From NCBI GenBank assembly GCA_964023275.1, contig OZ029929.1, positions 11,865,483 to 11,929,482 on the forward strand: DNA of 64,000 nt, given 5' to 3'. Shown in pieces: positions 41,227-53,322 of this stretch. Each line of letters begins with the position of its first letter. Within the stretch, counting starts at the first letter, position 1. This DNA is from Norana najaformis (Eukaryota; Annelida; Clitellata; Crassiclitellata; Hormogastridae). The notes under the pieces were generated by a model. That model ran no database searches. It was not told the origin of the DNA and saw only the letters and a list, made by a program, of their open reading frames with translations. Position numbers and translations under genes: made by a program.

Positions 41227-42537
41227 GTATTGTATGTTCTGAGCCAAGCTTCTGTTTTCTTTTATTTATTCTCAGATTTATTTAATGCCACTATCTAATG
41301 GCTATTTTGGATTTTCTATGGTATTCTGAATTGGATTACCATTTTTGAATATGATAGTGAATGTCGATTGATGCCTTGTGCATTGTGGTACTGGTGCTAT
41401 AGAAGTTATTAGATTAGACCAGAGTACTGGTGTGCGGCACAGCGATGCATTAACACGTTTGGTCAGCGATCATGCTGTTGTGGGTTCAACTCCATGTAAC
41501 GACCCTAGGCAAGTTGTTTGTGCACGCTGTGCCTCTGTCACCAAGCAGTATAATTTGGTACCGGCGTAAGCTGGGAAATTAACATCAGGTCCTGTGATGC
41601 ACTGGCCCTGTGTCCAGGACCTTGGGATTCGTTCATTGCCAGCTCAAGGGACAAGAAAAGGAAATAAGTGCCTCCCCTTTGTCTCACTTGTGGTATATGG
41701 GATACTTTACTTTGCTGATGTTCGAAGGCACTAAGCATTTGTGCTTTTTGGACGGTATTTGGTTGTCCCTAGAGGTATGTTTGAATCCAATCCATGCATC
41801 AATTGATCGACCAGGTAATCACCTTGTTGTTATGTTGTTGTTATCATATAGAGCGGGAAGGCCACAGAGGGCGTGAATTTGGTATTCATAAGACAGCCCT
41901 TATCACTAGAGCACATTTAAGAAATTTTCTTAGGTCACGTTTAAGTCTCTGCAGGTTATACCCCAAATGACCTAATGCTAACCCTTTGAAATCTTTCACC
42001 ACCCACACTTGATTGCTCTTGTGAAACTTATTTTTCTGAATTTTCAGTTTTGTGCCTTACTTTATTTATCAAATTCTTTGTTTCAGGTGATATGCATACT
42101 TTAATTTTTCTTATTTTCTTTGGTATTTCCAAGACTGTATTTAAATGTATTATAATTTTTTGTGATGGTTGTTTGTTGGTGAATAGCACTGGAAGTATGT
42201 TTCCGCACCAGCCAAAGACTTCATCGACCATCTGCTTGTGGCCGACCCACAGGATCGCATGACTGCCCTCCAAGCTTTGACCCACACATGGCTAAGTTCT
42301 CCGCCTCCACCAGCTTCTACCAGCAAAGACCTCGAACGCAGTTCCCTCCGTAACAGCGAAAAGAGTGCCCGATCGAGCAAGTCCAACAAGTCTAATCGAT
42401 CTGGCAAGTCACTTCGATCTGATCATGGCCGCGTGACCCCAGAGGAGATCGAAGAACTTCATCGTGACCCCGAGGTTCAGGCAGAACTCTCATCGCTCGC
42501 AGGAAGTCGAACACGAAGCATAAGCAGTGACAACTAA
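40396..42537 (+). CDS. PSKH1: PSKH1-like serine/threonine protein kinase, gene model
   Basis: CaMK-group kinase; exons 40396-41226 and 42187-42537 join in phase 0 (GATGAG|GTATTG … AATAG|CACTGG), giving 393 aa against 424 in human. It starts MGC, the dual-acylation signal (myristate on Gly2, palmitate on Cys3) that places PSKH1 on Golgi and other membranes. The kinase domain begins near residue 59. Visible elements: IGRGSYSRVV loop (65-74), AIK lysine 88, alpha-C glutamate in CEAEL (100-102), HRDLKPENLL (175-184, Asp177), DFG (198-200), APE (223-225) and MPFDDDNRARLY. Exon 2 supplies KDFIDHLLVADPQDRMTALQ and TW. The Ser/Arg/Lys-rich tail (SSKSNKSNRSGKSLRSDHGR) is also typical of PSKH1. All catalytic residues are intact. 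Confidence 0.95.
41227..42186 (+). other. PSKH1: PSKH1 intron with SINE A insertion
   Basis: 960-base GT-AG intron. A family A SINE fills 41438-41715; the remainder is AT-rich. Confidence 0.9.
41438..41715 (+). mobile_element. tRNA-derived SINE, family A (copy 6)
   Basis: AGCGATGCATTAACACGTTT, GGTCAGCGATCATGCTGTTG, TGGGTTCAACTCCATGTAAC (B box), GACCCTAGGCAAGTTGTTTG, CACCAAGCAGTATAATTTGG, TACCGGCGTAAGCTGGGAAA, GGACCTTGGGATTCGTTCAT. Confidence 0.83.
42187..42537 (+). CDS. PSKH1: PSKH1 exon 2: end of kinase domain and C-terminal tail
   Basis: HWKYVSAPAKDFIDHLLVAD … DRMTALQALTHTWLSS, then the basic/Ser-rich tail ending TRSISSDN-stop. The R-M-T-A-L-Q-A-L motif is that of subdomain XI in PSKH1. 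Confidence 0.94.
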   Translation, partial: HWKYVSAPAKDFIDHLLVADPQDRMTALQALTHTWLSSPPPPASTSKDLERSSLRNSEKSARSSKSNKSNRSGKSLRSDHGRVTPEEIEELHRDPEVQAELSSLAGSRTRSISSDN

Positions 42538-43653
42538 CTGGCGGTGGTTAAGTCTTGCAGCCCGGTGCTTCTGCAAATTGTGGGTGAGCTGGCCAAATGA
42601 TCTGCTCGGCTCTGAGGCAGAGAAGTGAGCTTAAGGGCGCAAAAGATGAGCAAATTTTGTGGGTCACCTGGGATTTTCTTGGATCTTTTTGTGGTGTGGG
42701 ATCTGTTGTTGTGCCCATCATGTTGCACGTAATTTTTGCACGCAGTCTGAGTGTGATATTGCTGCAGAATTTCTTGATGGGATGTCTGTTTTTACTGAGT
42801 CACTGTTCTGGCACATTGATCTGAAATTGGCTTGGAACGCGCACAAGTTCCTCCTCGATGCAGTATCTCGTAGAGCTGGTTTTCTGGATGACATCGTTTC
42901 AAGACTGCCTTCTGACTGGATGTTCGGATTTATCATTTTTCACATCCCTCCATTTCTGTCTTCCAGTTTCATATTTCATCATACAGTAATTGTCATGTGA
43001 CCCTATGAGTCAAGTCTATACGGAGAAACGATTTTGCTGTAACCCGATCAGCTATGGGGGCAAAGGTACTGTAGAATGACACTGTTCTAACCTCCAACAC
43101 TTTCCTATCACCCAACGGATACTGGGTGGTTGATGGTGGGTAGCCTTACTTTGCCAACATACTTTGCAAAGACTTCAAACGTACTGGTGGGTTGGTAATG
43201 GATTTTTTCCAAACATACTTTTCTGTGACTACAAAAGCGTACTGGGAGTTTTATTTCCAAAGCCTTATTTCTCAAGTATAATTTTCTGTGATTCCTAAGG
43301 GTATGGTGAGCTGACAATGACCTTATTTCTACTCAAAGGGTACTAAGAAGGAAACAGGAGTCCATATCTAACGATAATTCCAAAAACGAGGTGATGCACA
43401 GTCTGATGCAGTCCCTGTTCAAGAGCTCCCGTTGACGTAAAGTCAACTTCACAGTGACTGGCGTAATCGTAAATAGTCAACTTCCTGGGGCCACTGCTAC
43501 CTGTCACGGGTCAAGCTGCCCACCTGCACGTGCCTTCTGAACAGACATCTGCTTGGTGGCCCAGTCCGAAGCGGACTGAATTGTAACGTAGTGGAGATGG
43601 GCAGTTTTCATCCCGTGCACAAAAGCGTAATTTCTGAAATAGTTGTGATCATA
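42538..43653. other. 3' flank of PSKH1
   Basis: Probably 3' UTR in part. Several 70-110-codon frames occur but none resembles a family. A candidate AATAAA lies at about 43813. Confidence 0.4.
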
Positions 43654-43770
43654 AAAGTTGAGTGAAAATGTTACGTTTACGTTAAAGTTGAGTAAAATGT
43701 TACGTTTACGTTACAGTTGAGTAAAAATGTTATGTTTACGTTACAGTTGAGTAAAAATGTTAAGTTCAAG
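43654..43770. repeat. 29-30-bp tandem repeat, four copies
   Basis: Units of the form AAGTTGAGTAAAATGTTACG plus TTTACGTT, with minor changes. Confidence 0.9.
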
Positions 43771-44159
43771 TAGACCTGTTCCCATGAATTATTTACTTTC
43801 AAATTTAATTTAAAATAAAAAGTATTTGTAGAAAAGGTTTGGTATACATTGTTAAAGTTTAAATTTGATGTAAAGCTGGTCAAACTTAAAATTGTAATAT
43901 CTTTCTTGTCATTTATTGAATTAGAATTTTAACTTTACACAATTTGGACTAAAGTATTTGTAGTAGCCACGTGTGCTTCACTTTTGGGAGGTACTTCAAG
44001 GTGCTGTATAAAGTGTCTTGATACATACGTATGATCATACTTACATTACATTAGCCATATTTAAATCTACATAATTTATGCTAATACCTTTAAGAGCCAA
44101 AGAAATGAAACAGTATTATCCTATGATCATTTGGTCTTAAGTACTTAATTTACATGGTG
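43771..44159. other. AT-rich flank with one R4 end
   Basis: 43985-44040: TGGGAGGTACTTCAAGGTGC, TGTATAAAGTGTCTTGATAC, ATACG, an R4 end with a minimal tail. Confidence 0.5.
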
Positions 44160-44415
44160 TACATGCATATATGCATGAACTATTTCTTATACATTAGAAT
44201 ATGCATAATATTTTATGTGCCAAATTTTCGTAACTGTTTTGTGTATTTGTGCATATGTATAGACTGATGCATATGCATTAGCATAATACTTATGTATAAG
44301 CTTGTAATTTATGTGCCAAATGCATTGAATCAAATGATGTAGAGCAGTTTAGCAGGGCAGTAAAGAGCTTTTTCTTACTCATGCATATGTATATACCCTT
44401 ATGCATATGCATTTT
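44160..44415. other. Cluster of ATGCATAT/ATGCAT motifs
   Basis: At least eight overlapping TGCATATATGCAT, ATGCATATGCATTAGC, ATATGCATAAT and GTGCATATGTAT sequences in about 250 bases. They resemble octamer/POU-type sites but could reflect AT-rich drift. Confidence 0.35.
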
Positions 44416-47394
44416 AGTTTTTTAGGAATAATGTGATTTGTCAGCAGTCCCAATGAATGTTCTGTAATGAGCAAGTTTATGAATATTCATAACTTGTATG
44501 AATATTTATAAGCACCGGTTGCATAATTTAATTCTTCTGTTGACTGCCATTGTGTGTAATATTATGCAGGTTTGTCTCACTTTACCTGTTAGTCAGTTTT
44601 TCGTGTTTAGGAGCTAAAAGAATGTCCAGTCTGAATTACTAAATTAGTAGGCTGACACTGTTGAAGAAGGATTGGAATGCGGCCATTTTAGTTATGTATT
44701 CTAAACAGCTGAAACGGTGTGATGATTTCTGAAATATTTGCAGCCACTGATGGTGTATTTGACTGTGACTGGGAGAAGTGCCACTTGTTGCAAATATTGA
44801 CTTACAAGCGACTTTCCATAAGCTGATGACTTCAGGAAGTTAGGGTAAAAATTTAAGAACTGGCTGTCCAAAATTTCTGGCACATTTTGTCATTTTATGT
44901 GAAAGATGAATTTTTGGAATATTGTATTTAAGTATTAAAATCAATGTCAGAATGTGGCTTTAATAAACCATGAGAGTATTGCAGCTTTTACTGAAATGAG
45001 CCCAAGTTGTAGATGCAATTGTTGGTGCCAAATTCAAGGGAGAAGCAAAATCATAATCTTGGCGAAAATGGCATTATCTGACCTTTCTAGTAAGCATCGA
45101 GGTCAGTGCGGATCACATAGCAACATAACAAGGTTCCTTTCTCTGCTGGGATCACATATCCCCAACCGCGACATCACATGTAGCATACATGAAGCTTATA
45201 TGACAATATTGTCACATGAGCTTATTGGATCTAACATGTAATGATGCGGTTGGTGATATTTGCCAGAACCTCTGATAGCATTTCATTTGTGAATTATGAA
45301 AAGACGCTGATGACAAACCCTTTGAAATTTATAAGACTGTTGATAGCTTTCGCTTTGTGTGATATGGAATGCCACTGATGTCATTGCTAAAGTGTGGTAG
45401 ACCAACACCGACATCTCTGTTATGAACTGTGGAATAATGGTGCAAGTTACTGATTATTACGAAATATGAAGTCAGCTTTTGTCATAAGAACGAACTAGTC
45501 AGGACAGTTTTAATGCCGTGAATACGTTACGACGAGAACGTTGTTACAGGACAGGAATTCTAAATGTTAAGTTGTGACTTTTATGAGAAGCATTCGTATG
45601 CAAAATACCTGATTTTATTCAATGTGCTACATATCGTAATATATGAGAATTATAAAAATGATATGAGTATTTACAGACTAAAATGGTTTAATATTGTCAT
45701 TTTGTTTTCAATGTCCAGGATTTCTGTTTAATTTGCTAGTTTCAAATTTTAAGTTCACTTCTGTGTGTTCTAGTTGCACAAACTCAAAGACGACAAAAAT
45801 GTGTTAACGTTAACAGTTTAACAGATTGTTATATTATTCACTTTGTGTTATGAGTCACCTTGTCAGAAAACACGCCCAGTGTTTGGTATATACATAAATA
45901 TACATTAGCTTAATGCATAATGCATATGTACAAGGTCAGTGCAGATCACATAACAAGGGTTTTAAGTGGTTTGGAAGACATTTAATCTGTATGAGAGCCA
46001 CTGTAAGTTACTGGGAGTTCTCAGTAGCCAGTTACTAACTTCTGACCATTTCCCAGCTTCTTAAAAGCTACAAAGTGTTCATTGAGACAGTGCCATCGTC
46101 CAAACCATTCCACAGGTCTCCTACTCTTGCACTGAAGAACTTCTGCCCTATTCTTTGTTTTGGTTTCTTAATTAATTGATATCCCTGGTCTTATCCGACC
46201 TTATCTGATGCTAATTGGAATATGCATTAACCTTTTCTTTATGTAAATTGTAAATCATATGTGGTCAGTCTTATTTTATATTTGTAAGGAGCTGACTGTT
46301 TGGTTTAGACTGGTTGGATATTATAGTCAATTATACGAAGTTGAAAAAGGTATATAGATTATACCAGCAAAATTCCATAAATATTCTCTTTTTACGTAAT
46401 CATCTAATCTTAGATGTCTAGATCAAATGTGTTTTAGTAAGGAATGTAAATTTTAGCAACAAATACGTTATTCTTCTTTAGCGAAGATATGTGAAAAAAT
46501 CGCTGCTTATAATAAATAGCTCCAGGTGCTGTGGTCTGATGCTAGGATATTTTAGTATCTTCGATATTCAGATGTAATGTAGCATTTATATGGAGCCACT
46601 TTTGCCTTAATTTTGCTATGATTGTATAAATGTTGGCATCTTGATTTTTTAAGTGTTTTAGTGGTGTAACCACAAAGTCTTTTTAGCACCTCACGAGTCC
46701 CTCAGAGACACTGCATACTGTTAAACATAGTCAGTTTTCTTTAGCTGATATTTCTAGATGTTTCAGAATTCGAGAGAGTCAGAGAGACAGAGACAGAGAC
46801 AGAGAGAAACAGAGAGAGAGAGAGAGTGACAGAGAGAGAGAGAGAGAGGATATTCTATGCAAATGGGAAGAAAGAATTTGTAGCAAATGGAAAAATGAAG
46901 ATGGTAGTGGAGTCGAAAATCAAAATATTTATAATCCTATCCTCTTTTTTGACACTTTAAGAACCGTTTTTCTGTTTTTTTTGTGATTAAGATTTAATTC
47001 ATCAGATTTGTTGCAAAATTTTATTTGCTGAGTTTGAAATTATGATTGCAGCTGAGATTTGAGTCAAACTTGATTCCAACCGACGTTGATTTATCTGAGT
47101 TTAGCCAGATGTAAGACACTGTAATCAGGCATTTATATCATGCCATTCTGCATATACACTACACAAGTGAGTATATTTGTGTGTACAAATTCGTGTGATC
47201 ATTTCAAGTGTCTCAGTATCGTTTTCCAAGACTTGCTGTCTAATATCATGTGCAGGGACAGCTGTATTTTTGAAAGTGTCTTTAACAAGTGGCTGAAATG
47301 GCCTTAAAATTGATCAGCTGATCAGGTATATGTCCATGATTAGTAATCTCTGTGGGACAACACTGGCATTTACTGTCGCATCCAGGATTTAGAT
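44416..47394. other. AT-rich intergenic; no gene recognised
   Basis: A 35-base module (AGGTCAGTGCGGATCACATA…) at about 45103 recurs at about 45932 as AGGTCAGTGCAGATCACATA. 46770-46850 is a GAGA/GACA repeat. A 95-codon frame at 44954-45241 matches no family I know. Confidence 0.45.
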
Positions 47395-47695
47395 CTAGGT
47401 AAAGTATCCCATATCCCACAAGTGAGACGTAGGTGAGGCGCTCATTTCTTTTCCTTTAGGCCCTTGGGCCGGCAATAGACGAATCCCTAGGAACTGGACA
47501 CGGAGCCAGTGCATCGCAGGACTTGCCATTTACTTCCCAGCTTACGCCGGTACCAAATTCTACTTCTTGGTGGCAGAGGCACGGTGTGTGCAAACAACTT
47601 GCCCAGAGTCATTACACGGAGTTGAACCCGCAACCGCATGATCATTGACCAAACGCATTACCAATAGACCACCATGCTGCGCACACCACTGTGCC
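47395..47695 (-). mobile_element. tRNA-derived SINE, family A (copy 7, best preserved)
   Basis: AGTATCCCATATCCCACAAG, GGGCCGGCAATAGACGAATC, CGGAGCCAGTGCATCGCAGG, ACTTGCCATTTACTTCCCAG, CTTACGCCGGTACCAAATTC, ACGGAGTTGAACCCGCAACC (B box reversed), ACGCATTACCAATAGACCAC (A box reversed). A 5'-truncated plus-strand copy of the same family follows at about 47765-47905. Confidence 0.85.
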
Positions 47696-47764
47696 ACACA
47701 CAAAATCTAGGTACACGATGTGAAACTGGCATTTAAGCAAAAAGCTTGTTCTGTTGTTGGTTTG

Positions 47765-47905
47765 CCATCTTGTCTGCAAGTCCTGCGATACACTGACCCC
47801 CGTATCCAGTACCTTGGAATATGTCCACTGCCAGATGAGGGGCCAAAAGAGATGGAAAAGAGCACCTCTGCCTTGCCCCATTACAGGACATGGGAGCCCT
47901 ATATT
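47765..47905 (+). mobile_element. tRNA-derived SINE, family A, truncated copy
   Basis: CAAGTCCTGCGATACACTGA, CCAGTACCTTGGAATATGTC, CACTGCCAG, GGGGCCAAAAGAGATGGAAA: the 3' half only, opposite in orientation to its neighbour. Confidence 0.65.
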
Positions 47906-48084
47906 ACTTTTACTGCGCCTCAGCGAAAAGATCATCAGACCTTGAAACTACTGTACTACTTAAAAACGTAGTAGACAAGCATGCAATGAAAGGCAAGTGA
48001 AGTAGGGTCTTCGTCTATCTAGGGCACCATTTTTTAAAGTCATTGGTCTCTTCAGAGCCGCTGTGAAGGGTAATGACGGGGTGG

Positions 48085-48350
48085 CCAAATGCTAGAATGT
48101 GGAGAGTACCTTGGGTTAAAGCCTTTTGTGACAAGTTTCACGGTGTTATGACCCCGAGGAAGTTCTTTATGTGCAACAGCTTAGCATCTTTGATTAATGC
48201 ACAGTCATTAGACAGAGGTGCTATATAAATAATTAATGCAGTCATTAGAGGTTCTATATAAATAATTAATGCACAGTCATTAGAAAGACGTTCTACATAA
48301 ATAATTAATGCATAGTCATTAGATAGAAGTTCTATGTAAATAATTGATAC
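48085..48350 (+). mobile_element. Diverged SINE B copy with internally tandem-duplicated 3' end
   Basis: ACCTTGGGTTAAAGCC (B-box position), ATGACCCCGAGGAAGTTCTT, then GCACAGTCATTAGACAGAGG with TGCTATATAAATAATTAAT. This last 39-base segment repeats four times in tandem at 48199-48348 (units of 39, 33, 39 and 39). Confidence 0.65.
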
Positions 48351-50528
48351 AAACATTATAATAACGAGGGATCATTTCTACCTCCAGTTACAAAATATGA
48401 CTGTCTGATTTCCTAGATGCTTTTTTCTAGTTTAATATTCTAAAAAATAAATCGAAAAAATTGATAAAATGTTTGTGTTGCTACTGATGGTAATGAAGTC
48501 ATCTGTGGGTGTTGACAGATCTGGTTTTGGTTTTCTTTGCTTTGTCTTCGATTAGAGACTTTTATACGAAAAAATCTGTGACAAATCTTCTACGTTTCCA
48601 CATGTCATCCTGAACAATTAAATTCTAAAACAGTCTTATTTATTTTGAAAATAGTAATTGTGCTAACATTTTCTGTGTGGTTTAACAGTTGGTATAGAAC
48701 CGTTCACTAATTTTTGCTTATTGAATATTAGGGCTGCAAGATAGTTAACCCAGAAGTTGGGGGTCCAAATCTCCTCCAGGGCTGAATGGGTGCGTCACTT
48801 GCACCACTGGCAAACTCTGCTACGAGTATACTATGTCAGTGGGAAGATCAGGAGGCAAGGCAGAGGACTGGCCGCCTGCCCTCACATACCAAGGCTAAGC
48901 AAAGTGAAGTCGCTAGGACTTCGTGCCCATGGATGCCTCTTGAGGTTAGCATACTTGCAAGCATTGACTTACTACTTCACTGCATCCGATGGGGCGATTT
49001 CATGCCATCTGACATACTTAAAGTAATCCAGTCAGCGTGGTACTTGAATGTCATGCTGCTCCTGCCTCTTCCCTCGGAACAGGCGCTGATTCACACCCCA
49101 TCTGCTGCCGATCATTTGTTTCACCTTTCAGCAGCAAAATTACTAAATACTTTACGTCTGCCCCTAACGTGTAAAGTAACCAAGTCATAATCGTCAGTTA
49201 TAATGAAATAAAAGGACTGAAAAATGCTTCAACTATTACTGCGTTACAAATAAACATTTTTCAATTTTTTTGTACTTGGTTAAAAGTTAGAGCACAAAGT
49301 TTTATTAAAGTACAGTAACGTGTTATGCTTCATTGCTGATCATCAAAATTGAGTAGGTGTTATTTTTTCATACGGTTTCAGCGTTTCTATAAAATAGTTT
49401 TTGCAAAACATCTGTAACATATTTGTATGTGCATTTGCTATTTATAAAGCGTCTTTTACGAACTTCAGAAGGGCACTAATTAATAATAATAAATAATAAT
49501 TAGTAATTATAATAATAATAACAGATGCTCTGTTAATGGGGCTTAAGTTAGAGAGCTTAAGTTAGTTGGGCTAAACAACAAATTTTTTTTATTTAAGTCA
49601 ATCAAAAATCAAATAAGCCAAAGTAGGTTTTCATTGAAGTTAATCAAAATTAAACCAAACTATGTAAAGTTTAACTCGACAAACCCGAACAAAGTATTTT
49701 TACTTCAACAAATTATCTTAACTTTAATATTCAGCTGAAATCTACAGTGAAACGTTTTAGCAAGCAAAACTATCATAAAAATTTTAGAAGCTGCAAACAG
49801 GCCACGTCCCAGAATTCAAATGTCTGCAGTAAAAGATTTCATGAGAATTTAAATGTAAGCATGCTAGAAAGGTGAGTTCCAGTTTGCAGTTCAACTCACG
49901 AGTCCCTCGCTTAAGCTCGTAGGACAACTCGCAAATGGACTTTTAGCTCTCTCTACTTTGCAAAGCAGAATGTTTCTGTTGCACCAAAGTTCAATGATGC
50001 CAAGACGGTAATGTAAACAATGATCAGGAATTTATGTGGAACCTTTAACTCTTATTCTAACACACACCGGTATAATGCCCTCTCCTTTGAAATGTTTGGA
50101 AATTGCACAAAGTAGGAGATGGGGTTTAATCACAGCCGTGCAAAAGGGTTCTCAAGGGGTCACAAAGGTCAAGCAACAGGTCCTGACCTAAAGGTCATTT
50201 GAAACTAGCAGAAAACGGTGGTAGGAACAGAACACGGTAGTGGTACAGCAGTTTATCACAGGTGACATTTGGAGAAACATTTCCTCAACCCAAAAAACAG
50301 TTTAATCTCGAAAATTCCTAAAACCTTATAATCAAGATACATATGGAATGGTCAGTATGATAGATTTTCAACCTTCAACAGGCAAATTTTCAAATAAAAC
50401 TAAAATCGAGTTTAAATCTGATAAAGCCATGTTTAAATATAAACAAAAAGCTGTAAAGATTACCCCCTTCAACACAATGTCTGATAACAGCAGACACTAA
50501 TACGGCTAGAATTAACACTGAAGTATCT
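48351..50528. other. Intergenic; one SINE-like segment, (AAT)n, no gene
   Basis: 48735-48925 begins GATAGTTAACCCAGAAGTTG, GGGGTCCAAATCTCC and contains GGAGGCAAGGCAGAGGACTG, suggesting another SINE. 49475-49525 is an AAT repeat. Nothing else recognised. Confidence 0.4.
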
Positions 50529-50855
50529 CAGGGTTGCCCAACCTTTGGGGCGAAGGACCACACTGCCAGTTTTCAATTAAGACTTCAAGGCCAAAAGACA
50601 AAATTTCACCAATAATCAAAACGATGCAACGCATACTAATCAACAATTATTTTATTTGTCTACCTTAAGATCAGATACCACATGCTCACATTTTTGCTGA
50701 TTTTTTGTGAAGCAAAGAATTATAGCACGCTATTAGCAAATAAGCAGTTCACAATTTCAGACAGAAAAACCAACATTTTGAGAGGCTCACTGGGCTAGAT
50801 GAACCCATTCGGTGGGCCGGATCATGGCCCGCGGGTCGTACGTTGGACAACCCTG
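50529..50855. mobile_element. hAT-type non-autonomous DNA transposon (MITE), 327 bp
   Basis: Terminal inverted repeats CAGGGTTGCCCAAC (left) and, reversed, CAGGGTTGTCCAAC (right). It is flanked by an 8-bp target duplication AAGTATCT (50521-50528) and AAGTACCT (50856-50863) with one mismatch. CAGGG termini with 8-bp duplications are the hallmark of hAT elements. The interior includes CATGGCCCGCGGGTCGTACG and has no transposase. Confidence 0.85.
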
Positions 50856-50863
50856 AAGTACCT

Positions 50864-51630
50864 GGTCTGGCAAACAAGCAAATCAAATCTAAGTTAGTGT
50901 GGCCTTGTGAAGTAGTCACACAAAAATTGTCTGGCTGTTTGCATTTTATCAACAGACATGATTTAATGTCCTTGACCAAAAGGATGCTGGCAAGTGTATA
51001 AAGTGTTAGAAATTTCTGTTTCACTGCTCAACTGAAAAGATTATCATTCACATTTATATATATATGTACCTGACTATTATATAAAAGATTATCATATTTA
51101 CGTATAAATATACCTGACCCCTCTACAAAGCACCTTAAAAAAACCTCAAAAAGGTGCATGCCCTTGGTTCAGTAACTGACTGTGCTAAATTATTTCAGGT
51201 TGGATGAGGCACACCCCAATATTCCCGGGATTCAAACACCGTACTTACTGATGAGTGATCATGCATTATCACTTTGAAACCGAGGTCCATAAGTTCAGCC
51301 GTAACCCGTGCACATGTGGCAGCCAACAAGAAGTGAGTTATCTTAGCAGTGCTTGCTTACTGAAAAGCTCTTTGTTCTTAGCTTTTCAACATCATTTAAT
51401 CAAGCAAAGATCTCTGATCAGTTTCTCTTGAACAGGCATAATACAAATTTACAATTACAGCAACATGTCTTAAATCTGTTTAGCACCACTCTGAACTACC
51501 GTGGAATACAGTGGTCTTCAGAAGGTTTGGGAATTCGGATGCCTTTAATAACTTAACAAAACAAGAATTCCACAAAAATTCACCCCTTTAGGGATCGGTT
51601 TCTCTGTGCCACCTAGACAGCCACACCCTA
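50864..51630. other. No gene recognised
   Basis: AT-rich 3' flank beyond the duplicated reductase exons. Confidence 0.4.
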
Positions 51631-53322
51631 GAACCAATGACTTCGAAATTTCTAGAGCACTAGCTGATCTTAACTATGCAATAACGAGTACAGTAACATA
51701 TTAATATGCGCATATTTTAAAAGACCTTCGAACCGATGACCCTTGCTCAAAAGCTGGTATGATATCAGTAGACAATCTAACAGAACCAACAGTTGGCATT
51801 TCGAATCTGTTAACCCAAGGTATGCCAACCACCTGCCATCTGAGATTCTCAGAGGCAGCCAGCACATCCATCTACCCTATTTTTTGCAACTCTCAGAGGC
51901 AGTCAGCACATTCATCTACCCTATTTTTTGCAAGGTATGATAAACCCTAAAGTTGGCAAAATAGGGTTCTTGCTACATAACCTATTGGCTTTCTGTGTGA
52001 TAGGCAAACCTTGCTGACAATAACAAAGACAAAATAAGAAAACTGCCTGAAAATTACAAGTCTTGTTTAGTTGTATCCAGGTATATAGCTGGACATTTAC
52101 ATAGCCCCTTTTCCAGAATGTTCAAAAGCACAGTAACATAAAGTCAATACCACAATTTAAGCCTTGTAAAATTCTAGTAAACCTGAACAACTTTTCAAGC
52201 CTCAAATGTACCAGATTATTACCAATCTAACAACAAATATTACACCACGGAAAAAAATAAATACTCATTCAAACTTGATGCAGTCAAAAAAATTTACTAC
52301 AACCACTTTCACAGCCCACTCTTTGGAAAAATGCTCTCAATATCACCTGTAACTGAAGCCTTACTCAGAAGAAAAACAAAATTCCACCATTTTAAAACCA
52401 TGTAGTAATCAACCCCTTACAAATAGTTCTTCATTAAAATCCGACACACTTCAACAGATTTTTCATGCAAGCTCTACACATTTTAACCGTTTTTGCCATG
52501 CAAAGCCCACATATTTCAGCAGTAATTAGCCTGAAAACCATACGCATTTCCATGTTATCTGGCAAGATAATCCTACAGATTTCATCCTCCACGAAAGAAA
52601 TGTTGTCCCGTCGTAGGAGAGCTATTTTTGTGGCTTCTGACAAAAACTTGTTCAACCATAGAACTGTGTCTCCAACAACCACTGCCTTACTTTTAGTCAA
52701 CTTCCCCACCAGATCCCAAATGGCCACCCAAGTATAAACAGTATCAATATAAGGTACTCCAAGCCACCCTGCACTGTAGTTCAGTAAAGGCAAAGCGGCA
52801 TGCTAGAAATACAGTATCCTATTGTACTGCATGGCCGGCACAATTAGGCATTTATATGGCGCCACTACAAATCTACTAAGCAATGTTCTACATCTGACAG
52901 TAACAGACCATCTTCAGGCGGCCCTTGGCTTATTGCCAAATGAAGATGGGGAGACTCAACAGCCCAGCCTAAGAGGGGTCACCAGCAATCACTAAATCCC
53001 AGGGTCTTGGACACAAGGGCCAGCGCATTACAGGACTTCCCAGATTATACAGGTATCAAATTCTACTGCTTGGTGACAGTGACAAGTTTATAAGATGACA
53101 GGCAGTTCTAGACAATTCAGAATTTAGACAAGCAGTGGAAAAATAACAAATATGATGCCTGAATCAATTAATCATTGATACATCAGCAATCTGGATGGCA
53201 TCTCTTAATATGTGACCGAGTCCAGATATTATTAATCAAAGAGCAACCAAAATAAAAATACTGGTAACTAGTTCTTTGGTGTGGCTATCTGGTAGCCCGG
53301 TGGTTTTCCCCACGACGCCACT

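Noticed and set aside
48786..49190. 134-codon open frame
   Set aside because: Begins in a SINE-like segment; no recognisable domain and no splice context.
52434..52793. 119-codon open frame on the minus strand, present again at 56325-56684
   Set aside because: It lies beyond the reductase stop in both duplicated copies. Between copies, about as many substitutions change amino acids as are silent, unlike the exons, where all are silent; no family resemblance.
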